Counted from the first letter of the stretch, positions 8,693 through 18,789 are shown. The stretch is 64,000 bases of DNA from Aquidulcibacter paucihalophilus (GCA_030285985.1 CP127384.1:744001-808000); one strand, 5' to 3'. The notes: a model not told the origin generated them from the sequence alone. Translations and numbers: made by a program.

Positions 8693-9127
8693 TCAGCCCC
8701 GAGGCCGGAATTTCCGGATGACGCCCGACCAGGTCATCAGCACCCGTTCGCCCGCCTGGATCTGGCCCCGCACGAAGATCAGGCTCTTGCCCGCGCGGAC
8801 CACCTCGCCCGTCGCCTCAACCAATTCGCCCACATAAGCGCCGTCGATGAAGGTGGAATCCAGCGACACGGTCACCCCGGACGCCCCCTCCATCTCCTGG
8901 TAGGCGGTCTGGAACAGGGCGATGTCGGCGAAGGTCATCAGACAGCCGCCGTGCATCCGGTGACCGGCATTCATGTGTTTGGCCTCGGCACGGAAGGCGC
9001 AGCGCATCCGCCCGTCCGGGTCCGGCCTGAAGTAGAACGGCCCGACGACCTGATCGAAGGTGCCGTGCAGGTCGTACATCTGCCAGCCGGCGAATTCGCC
9101 CTCCGTCACCGTGACCTTCTGAACCAT
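8693..9127 (-). CDS. Hotdog-fold (4HBT/PaaI-like) thioesterase
   Basis: This 144-residue protein has the hotdog thioesterase pattern: MHGGCLMTFADIALF, where the helix-borne acid lies, followed by VTVSLDSTFIDGAYVGELVEATGEVV and a strand reading LIFVRGQI. It probably hydrolyses an acyl-CoA; the substrate is unknown. The ATG at 9127 has GGAG eight bases upstream. A GTG at 9136 overlaps that ribosome site and is less likely. It is convergent with the TetR gene and divergent from the DUF3253 gene. Confidence 0.82.
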   Translation of the reverse strand: MVQKVTVTEGEFAGWQMYDLHGTFDQVVGPFYFRPDPDGRMRCAFRAEAKHMNAGHRMHGGCLMTFADIALFQTAYQEMEGASGVTVSLDSTFIDGAYVGELVEATGEVVRAGKSLIFVRGQIQAGERVLMTWSGVIRKFRPRG

Positions 9128-9177
9128 CGTTCGCACTCCGCCTTACTATCTCTCTCGCAATGCAGCATATAGGCGCG

Positions 9178-9498
9178 ATGAGCGACCCCATCGAAACCGC
9201 CATCTTCGAAAAACTGGCGAAGGCCGACCCCAAGGGCGTCGGCGGCAAGAGCATTGAACCGGCCGATGTGGCCAAGGACCTGCAGCCCGAACAGTGGCAG
9301 CGGATGCTGCCCAAGGTGCGCCATTGCGCGCTGGCGCTGATGCGTCAGGGCAAGCTGACCATCACCAAGAAGGGCAAGGCGATCGATCCCAACGCCTTCA
9401 AGGGCGTCATCCGCCTGCGCCTGCCGACCGAGGCCGAGACCGCCGCGGCGCTGGCGGCCCTGCCGCCGGTCGTCGAGGACGATGACGATTTCGCCTGA
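9178..9498 (+). CDS. DUF3253 family protein
   Basis: This small acidic-tailed protein of about 106 residues opens MSDPIETAIFEKLAKADP and contains KSIEPADVAKDL, then QWQRMLPKVRHCALALMR and KLTITKKGKAIDP. That layout matches DUF3253, a predicted winged-helix family of unknown function. The C-terminus is VVEDDDDFA. An upstream in-frame ATG at 9160 would add six residues; neither start has a strong ribosome site. Confidence 0.7.
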   Translation: MSDPIETAIFEKLAKADPKGVGGKSIEPADVAKDLQPEQWQRMLPKVRHCALALMRQGKLTITKKGKAIDPNAFKGVIRLRLPTEAETAAALAALPPVVEDDDDFA

Positions 9499-9524
9499 TC
9501 CGGCACCCATGGCATCCTGACGCC

Positions 9525-10520
9525 ATGATGCGGTCCCTGGCAGTTCTGTGCGCCGTTCTGGCCCTCGCCGCCTGCGCCACCCCCGCCATCCAGCCGCCGC
9601 TGACGCCGCCGCCCGGGTTCGCGGGTCCGGCCCTTGAGGCGCGGACCTTGCTGATGGATGACGGTGCCCGTCTCCCGCTGGCGCGCTGGGCGCCGGAGGG
9701 CGGCGAGCCCTGGGCCGTCATCGTTGGCCTGCACGGCATGAACGATTCACGGGCCTCCTTCCGTCTGGCCGGCCCCTGGTGGGCCGAGCGCGGCATCGAG
9801 ACCTGGGCCATCGACCAGCGCGGCTTCGGCGAGGCCCCGGGCCGCGGCCTCTGGGCCGGTGAGGCACGGATGACCGAAGACCTGCGCACGGTCGTCGCCC
9901 TGGCGCGGGCCCGCCATCCGCGCGCTGTTATCGCGGTCGCGGGCGAGAGCATGGGCGGGGCCGTGACCATCGCCGCCTTCGCCTCTGACCGGCCGCCGGA
10001 CGCCGACCGCGTCCTCCTGCTGGCCCCGGCTGTCTGGGGCTGGACAGCGCAGGGGCCCGTCAACACCGCCGGACTGTGGATCGCCGCCCGCGCCATGGGC
10101 GACCGCGCCGTCGACGCGCCGGAGTGGGCGGTCAAGGTTCGCCCCGCCTCGGACAACCGGCTGGAGCTGTTCCGCAACGGCCGTGATCCCAATAGCATCC
10201 TGTCGACCCGGATCGATGCCCTTTACGGCCTGGTTGACCTGATGGAGAGCGCCTCAATGCGGCTCGGTCAGGTGCGGGCACCGACCCTGTTGCTGTACGG
10301 AGCCAACGACAGTGTGATCCAGCGGGAACCGATGCGTCAGGCGCTGGAGCGGGCGGGCGACCGGCCCGGTTTCCGCACCGGCTTCTATCCCGACGGCTGG
10401 CACATCCTGAACCGCGACCTGCAGGCCGAGGTCATGTACCGCGACGTCGAGGCCTGGCTGCGCGACGCGGCGGCACCGCTGCCGTCGGGGGCGGGGCCGG
10501 TGCTGTCGGGGCTGCGCTGA
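9525..10520 (+). CDS. Alpha/beta hydrolase lipoprotein (lysophospholipase-like)
   Basis: The N-terminus MMRSLAVLCAVLALAACAT carries a lipobox (LAAC), so this 331-residue protein is probably membrane-anchored after export. The hydrolase fold shows the oxyanion region VGLHGMNDS, the nucleophile elbow AGESMGGA, an acid in LLYGANDSVI and the histidine in DGWHIL. These features resemble the monoglyceride lipase/lysophospholipase group. The substrate is unknown. It stands alone between the DUF3253 gene and an amino-acid dehydrogenase. Confidence 0.8.
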   Translation: MMRSLAVLCAVLALAACATPAIQPPLTPPPGFAGPALEARTLLMDDGARLPLARWAPEGGEPWAVIVGLHGMNDSRASFRLAGPWWAERGIETWAIDQRGFGEAPGRGLWAGEARMTEDLRTVVALARARHPRAVIAVAGESMGGAVTIAAFASDRPPDADRVLLLAPAVWGWTAQGPVNTAGLWIAARAMGDRAVDAPEWAVKVRPASDNRLELFRNGRDPNSILSTRIDALYGLVDLMESASMRLGQVRAPTLLLYGANDSVIQREPMRQALERAGDRPGFRTGFYPDGWHILNRDLQAEVMYRDVEAWLRDAAAPLPSGAGPVLSGLR

Positions 10521-10600
10521 CGCGAAACCGCCATGCTTGCCCTGTTAAGCGTCCCGGCGTATCAGCCGCCGAAATAAAAAATACCCCGGGAGACGCCCAA

Positions 10601-11698
10601 GTGAGCATGACGCTGTTTGATTCCCCGTCCTTCGCGAACCACGAAGGCGTGCACGCGGTCTTTGATGAAAAGACCGGCCTCCGCGCCATTATCGCTGTTC
10701 ACTCATCCGCGCGCGGCCCGGCCTGCGGCGGCACCCGGATGTGGAACTATGCGTCCAGCGCCGAGGCGCTCGAGGACGTTCTGCGTCTGTCGCGGGGCAT
10801 GAGCTACAAGAACGCCGTGGCGGACCTGGAAATGGGCGGCGGCAAGTCGGTCATCATCGGCGACAGCCGTACCCAGAAGACCCCCGAGCTGTTCCGCGCC
10901 TTCGGCCGCGCCGTCGATACCCTGGGCGGCCTCTACTATGCGGCGGAAGATGTGGGGGTGTCGGTTTCCGACATCGCCGAGGCCCGCAAGGTCACCCCCT
11001 ATGTGCTGGGTCTGAACGAAGGCCCCGAGGCCTCGGGCGATCCCAGCCCCGTCACCGCCGAGGGCGTCTTCCGCTCGACGCTTCTGGCCGCAAAACGCCT
11101 GTGGAAGCAGGACGACCTGACCGGGCTGACCGTCTCGGTCCAGGGCATCGGCCATGTCGGCGGCTATCTGGCCGACAAGCTGTATTCGGCCGGCGCCAAG
11201 CTTATCATGACCGACGTCAACACGGCCCTGCTGGCCGAGGTCGCCGCCCGGACGCAGGCCGAGATCGTGGCGCCCGACGCCATCTATGACGTCAAGGCCG
11301 ACATCTATGCGCCCTGCGCCCTCGGCGCGACGCTGAACCCGCAGACCCTGGACCGGCTGACGGTCAAGGCCGTCGTCGGCGCCGCCAACAACCAGCTGGC
11401 CACGCCCGACATCGGCCAGATGCTGTTCGAGCGCGGCGTGCTCTACGCCCCTGATTATGTCGTCAACGGCGGCGGCATCATCAATGTCGCCTCCGAGCTG
11501 CGCGCCCGCCAGAGCGGCGGCGCCTATGACGCGGCCTGGGTCGAGACCAAGCTGTCGCGCCTGATGGACACGCTGGAAGAGGTGCTGGAGCGTTCGGTGG
11601 CCGAAAAACGCCCGACGCACGAGATCGCCGACGCCATTGCCGAAGCCCGCATCAACGCCGCCCGCGACCTGAAGGCGGAACAGCGCAAGGCCGCCTGA
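10601..11698 (+). CDS. Glu/Leu/Phe/Val dehydrogenase family enzyme
   Basis: This 365-residue enzyme has the family dimerisation and substrate domain with ARGPACGGTRMW, the glycine-rich motif and catalytic lysine in MSYKNAVADLEMGGGKSVI, and a C-terminal NAD domain with VQGIGHVGGYLAD. It most resembles leucine or phenylalanine dehydrogenases, which oxidatively deaminate branched or aromatic amino acids. A GTG at 10601 follows GGGAG by a suitable gap; an ATG two codons later is the alternative. It lies directly upstream of cckA but is separated by 75 bp with its own signals. Confidence 0.85.
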   Translation: MSMTLFDSPSFANHEGVHAVFDEKTGLRAIIAVHSSARGPACGGTRMWNYASSAEALEDVLRLSRGMSYKNAVADLEMGGGKSVIIGDSRTQKTPELFRAFGRAVDTLGGLYYAAEDVGVSVSDIAEARKVTPYVLGLNEGPEASGDPSPVTAEGVFRSTLLAAKRLWKQDDLTGLTVSVQGIGHVGGYLADKLYSAGAKLIMTDVNTALLAEVAARTQAEIVAPDAIYDVKADIYAPCALGATLNPQTLDRLTVKAVVGAANNQLATPDIGQMLFERGVLYAPDYVVNGGGIINVASELRARQSGGAYDAAWVETKLSRLMDTLEEVLERSVAEKRPTHEIADAIAEARINAARDLKAEQRKAA

Positions 11699-11704
11699 CG
11701 CGCG

Positions 11705-11760
11705 GATTCGCGCGCCAGGCGCATACGGAACACTATGGCGCATGCTTCCCGTGCTGATTC
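11705..11760. promoter_or_regulatory. Two GANTC sites in the cckA upstream gap
   Basis: GATTC occurs at 11705-11709 and again at 11756-11760, in the 75-bp gap before cckA. GANTC is the CcrM methylation target in Caulobacter relatives. Two copies in so short a gap suggest methylation-linked control, which has not been shown here. Confidence 0.4.
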
Positions 11761-11773
11761 GGGCTGAGGCGCC

Positions 11774-13828
11774 ATGACCGCAACCGCCGTGACCTCCTCC
11801 AGGGGCCGTCCCTTCGACCCGCTGCTGATCGTGATGGCGGTCGGCTTTGTGGTCGCCGTCGGAGCCCTGGCCTATCCGGCGTTCCGCGCCGATCCGACCA
11901 GTGCGCCCGGTCTGGTGCTGATCTTCACCGTCGGGGCCGTGGCCCTGATCGGCCTGTTCGCCTTCGCGCGCGGCGAGTCCCGCAAGCCCCTCGGCGACGC
12001 GACGGTCGAGTTGCTCGACGCCATGGCCGAGCCGGCGGCGCTGGTCTGGTCCACCGGACAGGTGCTGGCCTTCAACGGCGCATGGGCCGAGGCCAACGGG
12101 GCCACGGTCGCCCTGCCGAAAGGCAAGTCCGCCTCCGCCCTCTATATGGCCTTTGCCCAGGCACGCGCCGGTGAGCAGGGGCGCGCCATCGTGGTCATCG
12201 GCGACCGCGAGCAGGAAGTCCTGATCGGCCAGGCCGGGGAGGGACGGTTCCTCGTCCGCGCCGCGCCCGAGGCCGTGCTGCCCGTCGGGACCGCCGTCTC
12301 GCCGCGCCACGCCGCGACATCGAACGCCGCCGAGAGCCGTGCCATGGCCGCGGGCGCGCCCTTCGGTTCGGCGGTGATCGCCGCCGAGGACCTGTTCTCC
12401 GGCAAGGTGGACGAGCCTAACGCCGCCCTGTCCGTGCTGACCGGCCCTGCCGCGGCCCGCGACGCCGCCTTCGGCCACCTGTTCGACCCGGCCGGCGTGG
12501 CCGAGGCGCGGTTGAAGCTGGACGGCGGCTCGTCCGGCCCGATCGAACTGGTCGCGCGGGCGCATCCCGACCGGATGCTGCACCTCTATGTCGCCCCCGA
12601 GGGAGATCGCCGCCGCATCTGGCTGTTCGACGTCTCGGCCCAGAAGTCGATGGAGCTGCAGCTGTCGCAGGCCCAGAAGATGCAGGCCGTGGGCCAGCTG
12701 GCCGGCGGCGTGGCGCACGACTTTAACAACCTGCTGACCGCCATCCAGCTGCAGCTCTCGGGCCTGCTGGAGCGGCATCCGGTCGGCGATCCCTCCTATG
12801 AGGGGCTCAACGAGATCCGCCAGACCGCCATCCGCGCCGCCGACCTGGTGCGCAAGCTGCTGGCCTTCTCGCGCAAGTCGACCGTGCGGCGCGAGCGGCT
12901 GGATCTGGGCGAACTGGTCGGGGAGTTTGCCGTCCTGCTGCGCCGCCTGCTGCGCGAGGATGTGCGGCTGGAGACCGATTACGGCCGCGACCTGCCGGTG
13001 GTCCTGGCCGACAAGAGCCAGCTGGAGACGGCGGTGATGAACCTCGCCGTCAATGCCCGCGACGCGATGCGCGGCGTGGTCGAACCGGGTGCCGGCGTCG
13101 TCACCATCCGCACCGCTCGCCTGACCGCCGAGGAGGCCCGTCTGCTGGGCTGGAGCGCCGCTCCCACCGCCACCGTCGCCCTGATCGAGGTCGCCGACAG
13201 CGGGCCGGGCGTACCGCCGGAACTGCTCGACAAGATTTTCGAACCCTTCTTCACCACCAAGGCGGTGAACGAAGGCACGGGCATGGGGCTGGCCACGGTC
13301 TACGGCATCGTCGAACAGGCCGGCGGCCACATCAATGTCTCGAACGCGGTCGGCGGCGGCGCGGTGTTCCGCATCTTCCTGCCCGAGGCGGCCGAGGCCG
13401 AACTGGCGGCGGTTCCGGTGATCGAAAAGGTCGCCAAGGCCCCGCGCGACCTGTCCGGCGCGGGCCGGATCCTGTTCGTAGAGGACGAGGCCGCCGTGCG
13501 CGGCATCGCCGCCCGGCTGCTGCGTCAGCGTGGCTATGAGGTGATCGAGGCCGAGGACGGCGAACAGGCGCTGGAACTGGCGGAACAGCACGCCGGGACC
13601 ATCGACATGATGATCTCGGACGTCATCATGCCCGGCCTCGACGGCCCGGCCCTGCTCAAGAAGGCCCGCCAATATCTCGGCGACGCCCCCGTCCTGTTCA
13701 TCTCCGGCTATGCCGAAAGCGACTTCTCCGACCTGCTGCAGGACGAGGTCGGCGTCTCCTTCCTGCCCAAGCCGCTGGACATCAAGACCCTCGCCGAACG
13801 CGTGAAGCAGGAGCTCCACGCCGGCTGA
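11774..13828 (+). CDS. cckA: CckA hybrid sensor histidine kinase
   Basis: The 684-residue protein has two N-terminal membrane helices (about 15-38 and 46-67), a weakly conserved PAS-like region, a HisKA domain with the phosphoacceptor H315 in [18 protein letters not shown], an ATPase domain with NLAVNARDA and [12 protein letters not shown], and a C-terminal receiver with D616 in [14 protein letters not shown]. The kinase and receiver text closely resembles Caulobacter CckA as I recall it (for example GLNEIRQT and [15 protein letters not shown]). CckA phosphorylates ChpT, which passes phosphate to CtrA or CpdR; both chpT and ctrA are in this window. Confidence 0.95.
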   Translation: MTATAVTSSRGRPFDPLLIVMAVGFVVAVGALAYPAFRADPTSAPGLVLIFTVGAVALIGLFAFARGESRKPLGDATVELLDAMAEPAALVWSTGQVLAFNGAWAEANGATVALPKGKSASALYMAFAQARAGEQGRAIVVIGDREQEVLIGQAGEGRFLVRAAPEAVLPVGTAVSPRHAATSNAAESRAMAAGAPFGSAVIAAEDLFSGKVDEPNAALSVLTGPAAARDAAFGHLFDPAGVAEARLKLDGGSSGPIELVARAHPDRMLHLYVAPEGDRRRIWLFDVSAQKSMELQLSQAQKMQAVGQLAGGVAHDFNNLLTAIQLQLSGLLERHPVGDPSYEGLNEIRQTAIRAADLVRKLLAFSRKSTVRRERLDLGELVGEFAVLLRRLLREDVRLETDYGRDLPVVLADKSQLETAVMNLAVNARDAMRGVVEPGAGVVTIRTARLTAEEARLLGWSAAPTATVALIEVADSGPGVPPELLDKIFEPFFTTKAVNEGTGMGLATVYGIVEQAGGHINVSNAVGGGAVFRIFLPEAAEAELAAVPVIEKVAKAPRDLSGAGRILFVEDEAAVRGIAARLLRQRGYEVIEAEDGEQALELAEQHAGTIDMMISDVIMPGLDGPALLKKARQYLGDAPVLFISGYAESDFSDLLQDEVGVSFLPKPLDIKTLAERVKQELHAG

Positions 13829-13906
13829 CGGGGCTGACAGAACCGTAACTTGCCAATCCGCAGAGGGCGCCATCCTGTGGCCCCTCGCGCCATCGGAGCT
13901 GAAGTC

Positions 13907-15727
13907 ATGATCAATCGTCGCCGCCTTATGTTCACCGCCGCCGCCGGCGCGGGTCTCGCGGCTTGCGGCCAGGCCCTGGCGCAGACGCCCGCGGCGGCCG
14001 CCTCGGCTTCCGCCGCCCTGACCGCCCTGATGGGTGCGATCGTCCAGTCGTTCCTGCTGGAGTCCCCCGAGACCCTGACTTCGCTGGGCATGGACAAGGG
14101 GCCGATGGCGGCGATGAAGTCGCGCCTCGACGACCGGTCGCAGGCCAAGATCGATGCCGATCGCGTGGTCTTCCACGGCCAGATGGACCAGCTCAGGGCC
14201 ATTGACCGGGCGGCGCTGCCGCAGACCGAAGGGGTCTATTACGACGCCCTGCGCTTCTTCGGCGAGACCCAGATCATGGGCGAACGGTTCCCGTACGGGA
14301 ACGGCGCGCCCTATACGATCTCGCAGCTGACCGGCTCCTACCAGAGCCTGCCGGACTTCCTCGACACCCAGCACGCCATCGAAACCGCCGAGGACGCGGA
14401 GGCCTATCTGTCGCGCATCGCGGCCTTCCCCACCGCGCTGGATCAGGAAACGGCGCGCATGCAGGCCGATTTTGCTGCCGGGGCCGTCCCGCCCGACTTC
14501 ATCATCGACAAGACCCTGCTTCAGCTCGCCAACCTCTATGAGACCCCGGCGGACCGGATGGTCCTGACGACCTCCATCGCGCGTCGTGCGGGCGAGAAGA
14601 ACCTCGCCGGCGACTGGGGTGCCCGCGCACAGCGGATTGTCGAGGGCGAGGTCTATCCGGCCCTGCGCCGTCAGGCCGACGCCATGCGCGCCCGTCGCGC
14701 TGCCGCGAGCCATGACGCGGGTGTCTGGCGTCTGCCGGACGGCGAGGCCTATTACGACTGGGGCATTCGCAGCTACACCACCTCGACCCTGTCGGGTGCC
14801 GAGATCCACGATCTGGGCCTGCAACAGGTGGCCGAGCTTTCGGCCCGCGCCGACGGGCTGCTGAAGGCGCAAGGGTTGACCCAGGGCACTGTCGGCGAGC
14901 GCATTTCCGCCCTCGGCAAGGATCCTTCGCAGCTCTATCCGAACACCGACGCGGGCAAGGAACAGCTGCTGGCGGACCTCAACGCCCAGATGGCCGATAT
15001 GGCGACCCGCCTGCCGCAGTATTTCGGCCGCATCCCCGCCGCGCCTGTCGAAATCCGGCGGGTGCCGACCTTCATCGAGGCGGGCGCGCCCGGCGGCTAC
15101 TACAACTCCCCGGCGCTCGATGGATCGCGGCCCGGTGCCTACTACATCAACCTGCGCGACACCGCCGAATGGCCGCGGATGCAGCTGCCGACCCTGACCT
15201 ATCACGAGGCGTCGCCGGGCCATCACCACCAGATCGCCCTGCAGCAGGAACAGCCGGGTCGGCCCCTGCTGATGCAGGTCCTGGGCTTCTCGGCCTATTC
15301 CGAGGGCTGGGCCCTGTATTCGGAACAGCTGGCGGACGAGATGGGCGTCTATGAGAACAATCCGATCGGCCAGATCGGCTATCTGCAGTCGCTGCTGTTC
15401 CGCGCCACCCGTCTGGTCGCCGACTCCGGCCTGCACCACAAACGCTGGAGCCGCGAACAGACCATCCGCTACATGGTCGATACCTTGGGCGACTCCGAAA
15501 CCGCGGTCACCACCGAGGTCGAACGCTACTGCGTCTGGCCCGGCCAGGCGTCCAGCTACAAGGTCGGCCACAACAAATGGGTCGAGCTGCGTGCCCGCGC
15601 CCAGGCCGCGCTCGGCGACCGGTTCGACATCAGGGCCTTCCATGATGCGGGCATGAATGCGGGCGGCGTGCCCCTGACCGTGCTCGACAAGATCATGACC
15701 GACTGGATCGCGGCCCAGCGGGCCTGA
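13907..15727 (+). CDS. Exported DUF885 metallopeptidase-like protein, paralogue 1
   Basis: This 606-residue protein starts MINRRRLMFTAAAGAGLAAC, a twin-arginine-type signal that also contains a possible lipobox. The DUF885 signature TYHEASPGHHHQ places candidate zinc ligands at H433/E434 and H439-H441, with a downstream EGWALYSEQLADE that could supply an acidic ligand. The family is widely predicted to be metallopeptidase-like but its activity here is unproved. The ATG at 13907 follows GGAG; the open frame starting at 13850 lacks a signal. It is the first of three paralogues in this 7-kb cluster. Confidence 0.85.
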   Translation: MINRRRLMFTAAAGAGLAACGQALAQTPAAAASASAALTALMGAIVQSFLLESPETLTSLGMDKGPMAAMKSRLDDRSQAKIDADRVVFHGQMDQLRAIDRAALPQTEGVYYDALRFFGETQIMGERFPYGNGAPYTISQLTGSYQSLPDFLDTQHAIETAEDAEAYLSRIAAFPTALDQETARMQADFAAGAVPPDFIIDKTLLQLANLYETPADRMVLTTSIARRAGEKNLAGDWGARAQRIVEGEVYPALRRQADAMRARRAAASHDAGVWRLPDGEAYYDWGIRSYTTSTLSGAEIHDLGLQQVAELSARADGLLKAQGLTQGTVGERISALGKDPSQLYPNTDAGKEQLLADLNAQMADMATRLPQYFGRIPAAPVEIRRVPTFIEAGAPGGYYNSPALDGSRPGAYYINLRDTAEWPRMQLPTLTYHEASPGHHHQIALQQEQPGRPLLMQVLGFSAYSEGWALYSEQLADEMGVYENNPIGQIGYLQSLLFRATRLVADSGLHHKRWSREQTIRYMVDTLGDSETAVTTEVERYCVWPGQASSYKVGHNKWVELRARAQAALGDRFDIRAFHDAGMNAGGVPLTVLDKIMTDWIAAQRA

Positions 15728-15797
15728 CCACGACATGATACGCCCGGCCCCGCCTGCGCGGGGCCCGGAGCCGGACCTTGCTGCCAGAGGATATTCG

Positions 15798-17591
15798 ATG
15801 ATCGACCGCCGCCGCCTGATGCTGTCCTCCGCCGGCCTCGGCCTGATGGCTGCTCTACCCGCCGCCGCACAGGCCCCGGCCATGTCCCCGGCAGACGCGC
15901 GGCTCGACGCCATGCTGACGCGCTGGTTCGAGGAGAATGTCGACCTCTCGCCGGAGTATGCGACCAACCTCGGCCTCGACCGGGGTGCCCGCGCGGCGTT
16001 GTCGGGTCAGCTGCGCCAGGCCGGGATCGCGGACGCCGAGGCGGACCGCGTCCGCGCCCGCGCCCGCTGGGCCGAGATCCGGACGGTGTCGGACGAGGGC
16101 CTGTCGGATCAGGCCAAGGTATCGCTGGCCGTCTATCGGTTCACGGCGGAGGGCGCGGCCCGGGCCGCGGACATCCCCTATGGCGGCGGCATCGGCCCCT
16201 ATGTCGTGACCCAACGGTCGGGGGCCTATTTCTCGGTCCCGGACTTCATGGCCAACCAGCACCGGGTCGAGACCGAGGCCGATGCAGCGGCCTTCATCGC
16301 GCGGCTGTCCGCCTTCGCCACCGTGCTGGATCAGGAAAGCGAGCGGATTGCGGCCGATGCCGCCCTCGGCGTCATGCTGCCGTCCTTCCTGATGGACAAG
16401 ACCCTGACCCAGCTGCGGACGCTGCGGGATACGCCGGCCTATGACATGGCCATGCTTCAGGCGCTGATCCGCAAGACGGACGAGCGGAACATGGGCGGCG
16501 ACTGGGGTGCCCAGGCCGCCAGCGTGATCGACGCCGAGATCAAGCCGGCCCTGTCCCGGCAGATCGCGGTCTTCGAGGCCCAGCGGCCGCATGCGACCGA
16601 AGACGCCGGGGCGTGGAAACTGCCCCAGGGCGACACCGTCTATGCGCTCGCCCTGCGCGCCTTCACCACCACCGACTACAGCGCCCAGGACATCCACGAC
16701 ATCGGCCTGCAACAGGTCGCCGCCATCCAGGCCGAGATCGATACGATCCTGAAGGGGATGGGCATGACCGAGGGCTCGGTCGGCGCGCGCATCAAGACCC
16801 TCAGCGAGGACCCGCAGCACCTGTGGCCGAATACGGACGAGGCCAAGGTCGAACTGATCGGCTCGCTGAACCGGCAGATGGCCGAACTGGAGCCGATGCT
16901 GCCGCGGGTGTTCAACACCCTGCCGGGCGCGAAGGTCGAGATCCGCCGCGTGCCGCCCTCGATCGAACTGGGCGCGCCGGGCGGCTACTACCAGGCGGCC
17001 TCGCTGGATGGGACGCGGCCGGGCGCCTATTACATCAACCTGTCGAACACGGCGAACTGGCCCAAATGGGGTCTGCCGACCCTGACCTATCACGAGGCGA
17101 TTCCGGGCCACCATTTCCAGATCACTGTCGCGCGCGAGGCCGGCAGCCTGCCGATCTACCGCCGCGTCGCGGGCAACTCCGCCTTCAACGAGGGCTGGGC
17201 CCTCTATGCCGAGCGTGTCGCCGCCGACGATCTGGATGTCTATGCCGGCAACCCGCTGGGTCGCGTCGGCTACCTGCAATCCTATCTGTTCCGCGCGGTC
17301 CGGCTGGTGGTCGATACCGGCCTGCACCACAAGCGCTGGAGCCGCGATCAGGCCATCCGCTACATGATCGAGGAATGCGGCGAACCGCCGGAGTCGGCCG
17401 AGAAGGAAATCGACCGCTACTGCGTCTCGATCGGCCAGGCCTGTTCCTACAAGCTGGGCCAGACGGTCATCGCCCGGTTGCGGGCCGAGGCGGAGGCGCG
17501 TCCGGGCTTCGACCTCAAGGCCTTCCACGATCGCGTGCTGCTGAACGGCTCCGTGCCGCTGGCGGTGCTGGAAGGCCTCATGCGGGCCTGA
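15798..17591 (+). CDS. Exported DUF885 metallopeptidase-like protein, paralogue 2
   Basis: The 597-residue protein opens MIDRRRLMLSSAGLGLMAAL, a twin-arginine signal followed by an AQ-type cleavage region. The signature TYHEAIPGHHFQ gives candidate metal ligands at H432/E433 and H438/H439, and EGWALYAERVAADD follows. AGAGG seven bases before the ATG at 15798 supports this start. It lies 70 bp after paralogue 1 on the same strand, so the two may be cotranscribed. Its 3' end overlaps the convergent LysR gene by 14 bp. The tandem arrangement points to duplication with substrate divergence. Confidence 0.85.
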   Translation: MIDRRRLMLSSAGLGLMAALPAAAQAPAMSPADARLDAMLTRWFEENVDLSPEYATNLGLDRGARAALSGQLRQAGIADAEADRVRARARWAEIRTVSDEGLSDQAKVSLAVYRFTAEGAARAADIPYGGGIGPYVVTQRSGAYFSVPDFMANQHRVETEADAAAFIARLSAFATVLDQESERIAADAALGVMLPSFLMDKTLTQLRTLRDTPAYDMAMLQALIRKTDERNMGGDWGAQAASVIDAEIKPALSRQIAVFEAQRPHATEDAGAWKLPQGDTVYALALRAFTTTDYSAQDIHDIGLQQVAAIQAEIDTILKGMGMTEGSVGARIKTLSEDPQHLWPNTDEAKVELIGSLNRQMAELEPMLPRVFNTLPGAKVEIRRVPPSIELGAPGGYYQAASLDGTRPGAYYINLSNTANWPKWGLPTLTYHEAIPGHHFQITVAREAGSLPIYRRVAGNSAFNEGWALYAERVAADDLDVYAGNPLGRVGYLQSYLFRAVRLVVDTGLHHKRWSRDQAIRYMIEECGEPPESAEKEIDRYCVSIGQACSYKLGQTVIARLRAEAEARPGFDLKAFHDRVLLNGSVPLAVLEGLMRA

Positions 17592-18498
17592 TCGCCCGCG
17601 CCTCCACGATCGTCGGATCGGCATCGGCCTGGGCCGCCAGCCACTCGCGGAAGCGCGCGATCTTGGGCGAGCGCCGCCGGCCCTCGGGCCAGACCAGATA
17701 GTAGCCGGTGTGGAAAGACACCGTCTGGGTGAAGGGTCGCACCAGCAGGCCGTTGCGAAGCTCGCGCGCGAACAGGATGGGCGATGCGAGGGCGACGCCC
17801 TGGTCGCCGAGCGCCGCGGCGACTTCCAGCACCTGATAGTCGGCGGTCAGCCGGCTCATGGGCTGGGTCCCGCCGCTGACGCCCGCCGCCGCGAACCATG
17901 CGGCCCATTCCTTCTCCATGCCGATGCGCGGCGCATCCAGCAGGTCGGCGGGCTCCGCCAGCTTCAACCGCTCGGCCATGGCGGGGCTGCACACGGGGGT
18001 GAAGACGCTGGGCATGAGCTGCTGGCTCTCCATGCCCGGCCAGTCGCCCGAGCCCGAGCGGATGCCGATGTCGAACCCCTCACGCGACAGGTCGAGCAGG
18101 TTGGGGTTGGTGTCCAGCCGCACCGCCAGGCCCGGATTGGCGACCTGGAATCCGCCCAGACGGGGTGCCAGCCACTGGGCCGCGAGGGAGGCGAGGGTGG
18201 TGATCGACAGGATGTGCTCGTCGGCCTCGGTCAGGTCGCTGACGGCCCGCCGCAACAGGGTCATGGCTTCGGTCGCGGCCCGCGACAGGCGTTCGCCGCC
18301 CTCGGTCGGCTGGACCTCGCGGGGCAGGCGTCGGAACAGGCTCTGGCCGAGCCGGCCCTCCAGCGCCTTGATCTGCCAGCTGACGGCGGCCTGGGTCATG
18401 CCCAGCTCTTCAGCCGCGCGGGTGAAGCTCTTCAGGCGGGCGGCAGCCTCGAACACCCGGATGGAGGCGAGGGGGATGCCAGCGAGAGGATCAGCCAT
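17578..18498 (-). CDS. LysR-family regulator, GcvA-like
   Basis: The 306-residue protein has an N-terminal winged helix-turn-helix (IRVFEAAARLKSFTRAAEEL, then MTQAAVSWQIKALEGRLG) and a LysR substrate-binding domain starting near HILSITTLASLAAQWLAPRL, the pattern of the GcvA subgroup. The ATG at 18498 precedes the conserved N-terminus; longer open frame upstream has no homology signal. It is divergent from two tiny ORFs at 18598 and 18790 and lies inside the DUF885 cluster. LysR proteins commonly control the divergent neighbour, so the small genes are its likeliest targets. Confidence 0.85.
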   Translation of the reverse strand: MADPLAGIPLASIRVFEAAARLKSFTRAAEELGMTQAAVSWQIKALEGRLGQSLFRRLPREVQPTEGGERLSRAATEAMTLLRRAVSDLTEADEHILSITTLASLAAQWLAPRLGGFQVANPGLAVRLDTNPNLLDLSREGFDIGIRSGSGDWPGMESQQLMPSVFTPVCSPAMAERLKLAEPADLLDAPRIGMEKEWAAWFAAAGVSGGTQPMSRLTADYQVLEVAAALGDQGVALASPILFARELRNGLLVRPFTQTVSFHTGYYLVWPEGRRRSPKIARFREWLAAQADADPTIVEARAIRPA

Positions 18499-18597
18499 AA
18501 GGTACCCTTGTGATTTGAGCCGATCATCTGGTTTGTCGGCCCGTCCCGTCAAGCCTAGATATCGGGCCTCACAGCAACACCAACACAGGAGGTCGTG

Positions 18598-18756
18598 ATG
18601 GAAAACATGCACGGCGCCCACAGGGAAGATTCGTCGGGCTGGCTCAGCGCCATTGCCGGTGTAGCGGCCCGCATCAAGCGCCGGCCCGTGGTCCGGTCGC
18701 GCGGACTGGTGGTCACGCCCTGGAGTGGACGGTCGCCCGCCGGCTGGTCCGCCTGA
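18598..18756 (+). CDS. Small basic protein, tandem copy A (52 aa)
   Basis: An unusually good ribosome site, AGGAGG, lies five bases before an ATG at 18598. The 52-residue product begins MENMHGAHREDSSGWLSAIA and has a basic middle (ARIKRRPVVRSR). The N-terminus resembles the next small ORF: an ME-x-[ML]-H-x-x-H-[RK]-E core followed by a Trp-containing helix. I do not recognise a family. Arg-rich small proteins divergent from LysR genes recall DUF1127, but the match is weak. It was too short for routine gene calling, yet the ribosome site and paralogy argue for translation. Confidence 0.55.
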   Translation: MENMHGAHREDSSGWLSAIAGVAARIKRRPVVRSRGLVVTPWSGRSPAGWSA

Positions 18757-18789
18757 CAATTTCCCGAAACCCCGTACGTGGAGGCCCCG

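Noticed and set aside
10703..15967. 1754-codon open frame on the minus strand
   Set aside because: It runs antisense through the dehydrogenase, cckA and a DUF885 gene, all of which have clear motifs. High GC produces long antisense frames.
15855..17624. 589-codon open frame on the minus strand
   Set aside because: It is antisense to DUF885 paralogue 2 with no recognisable domains.
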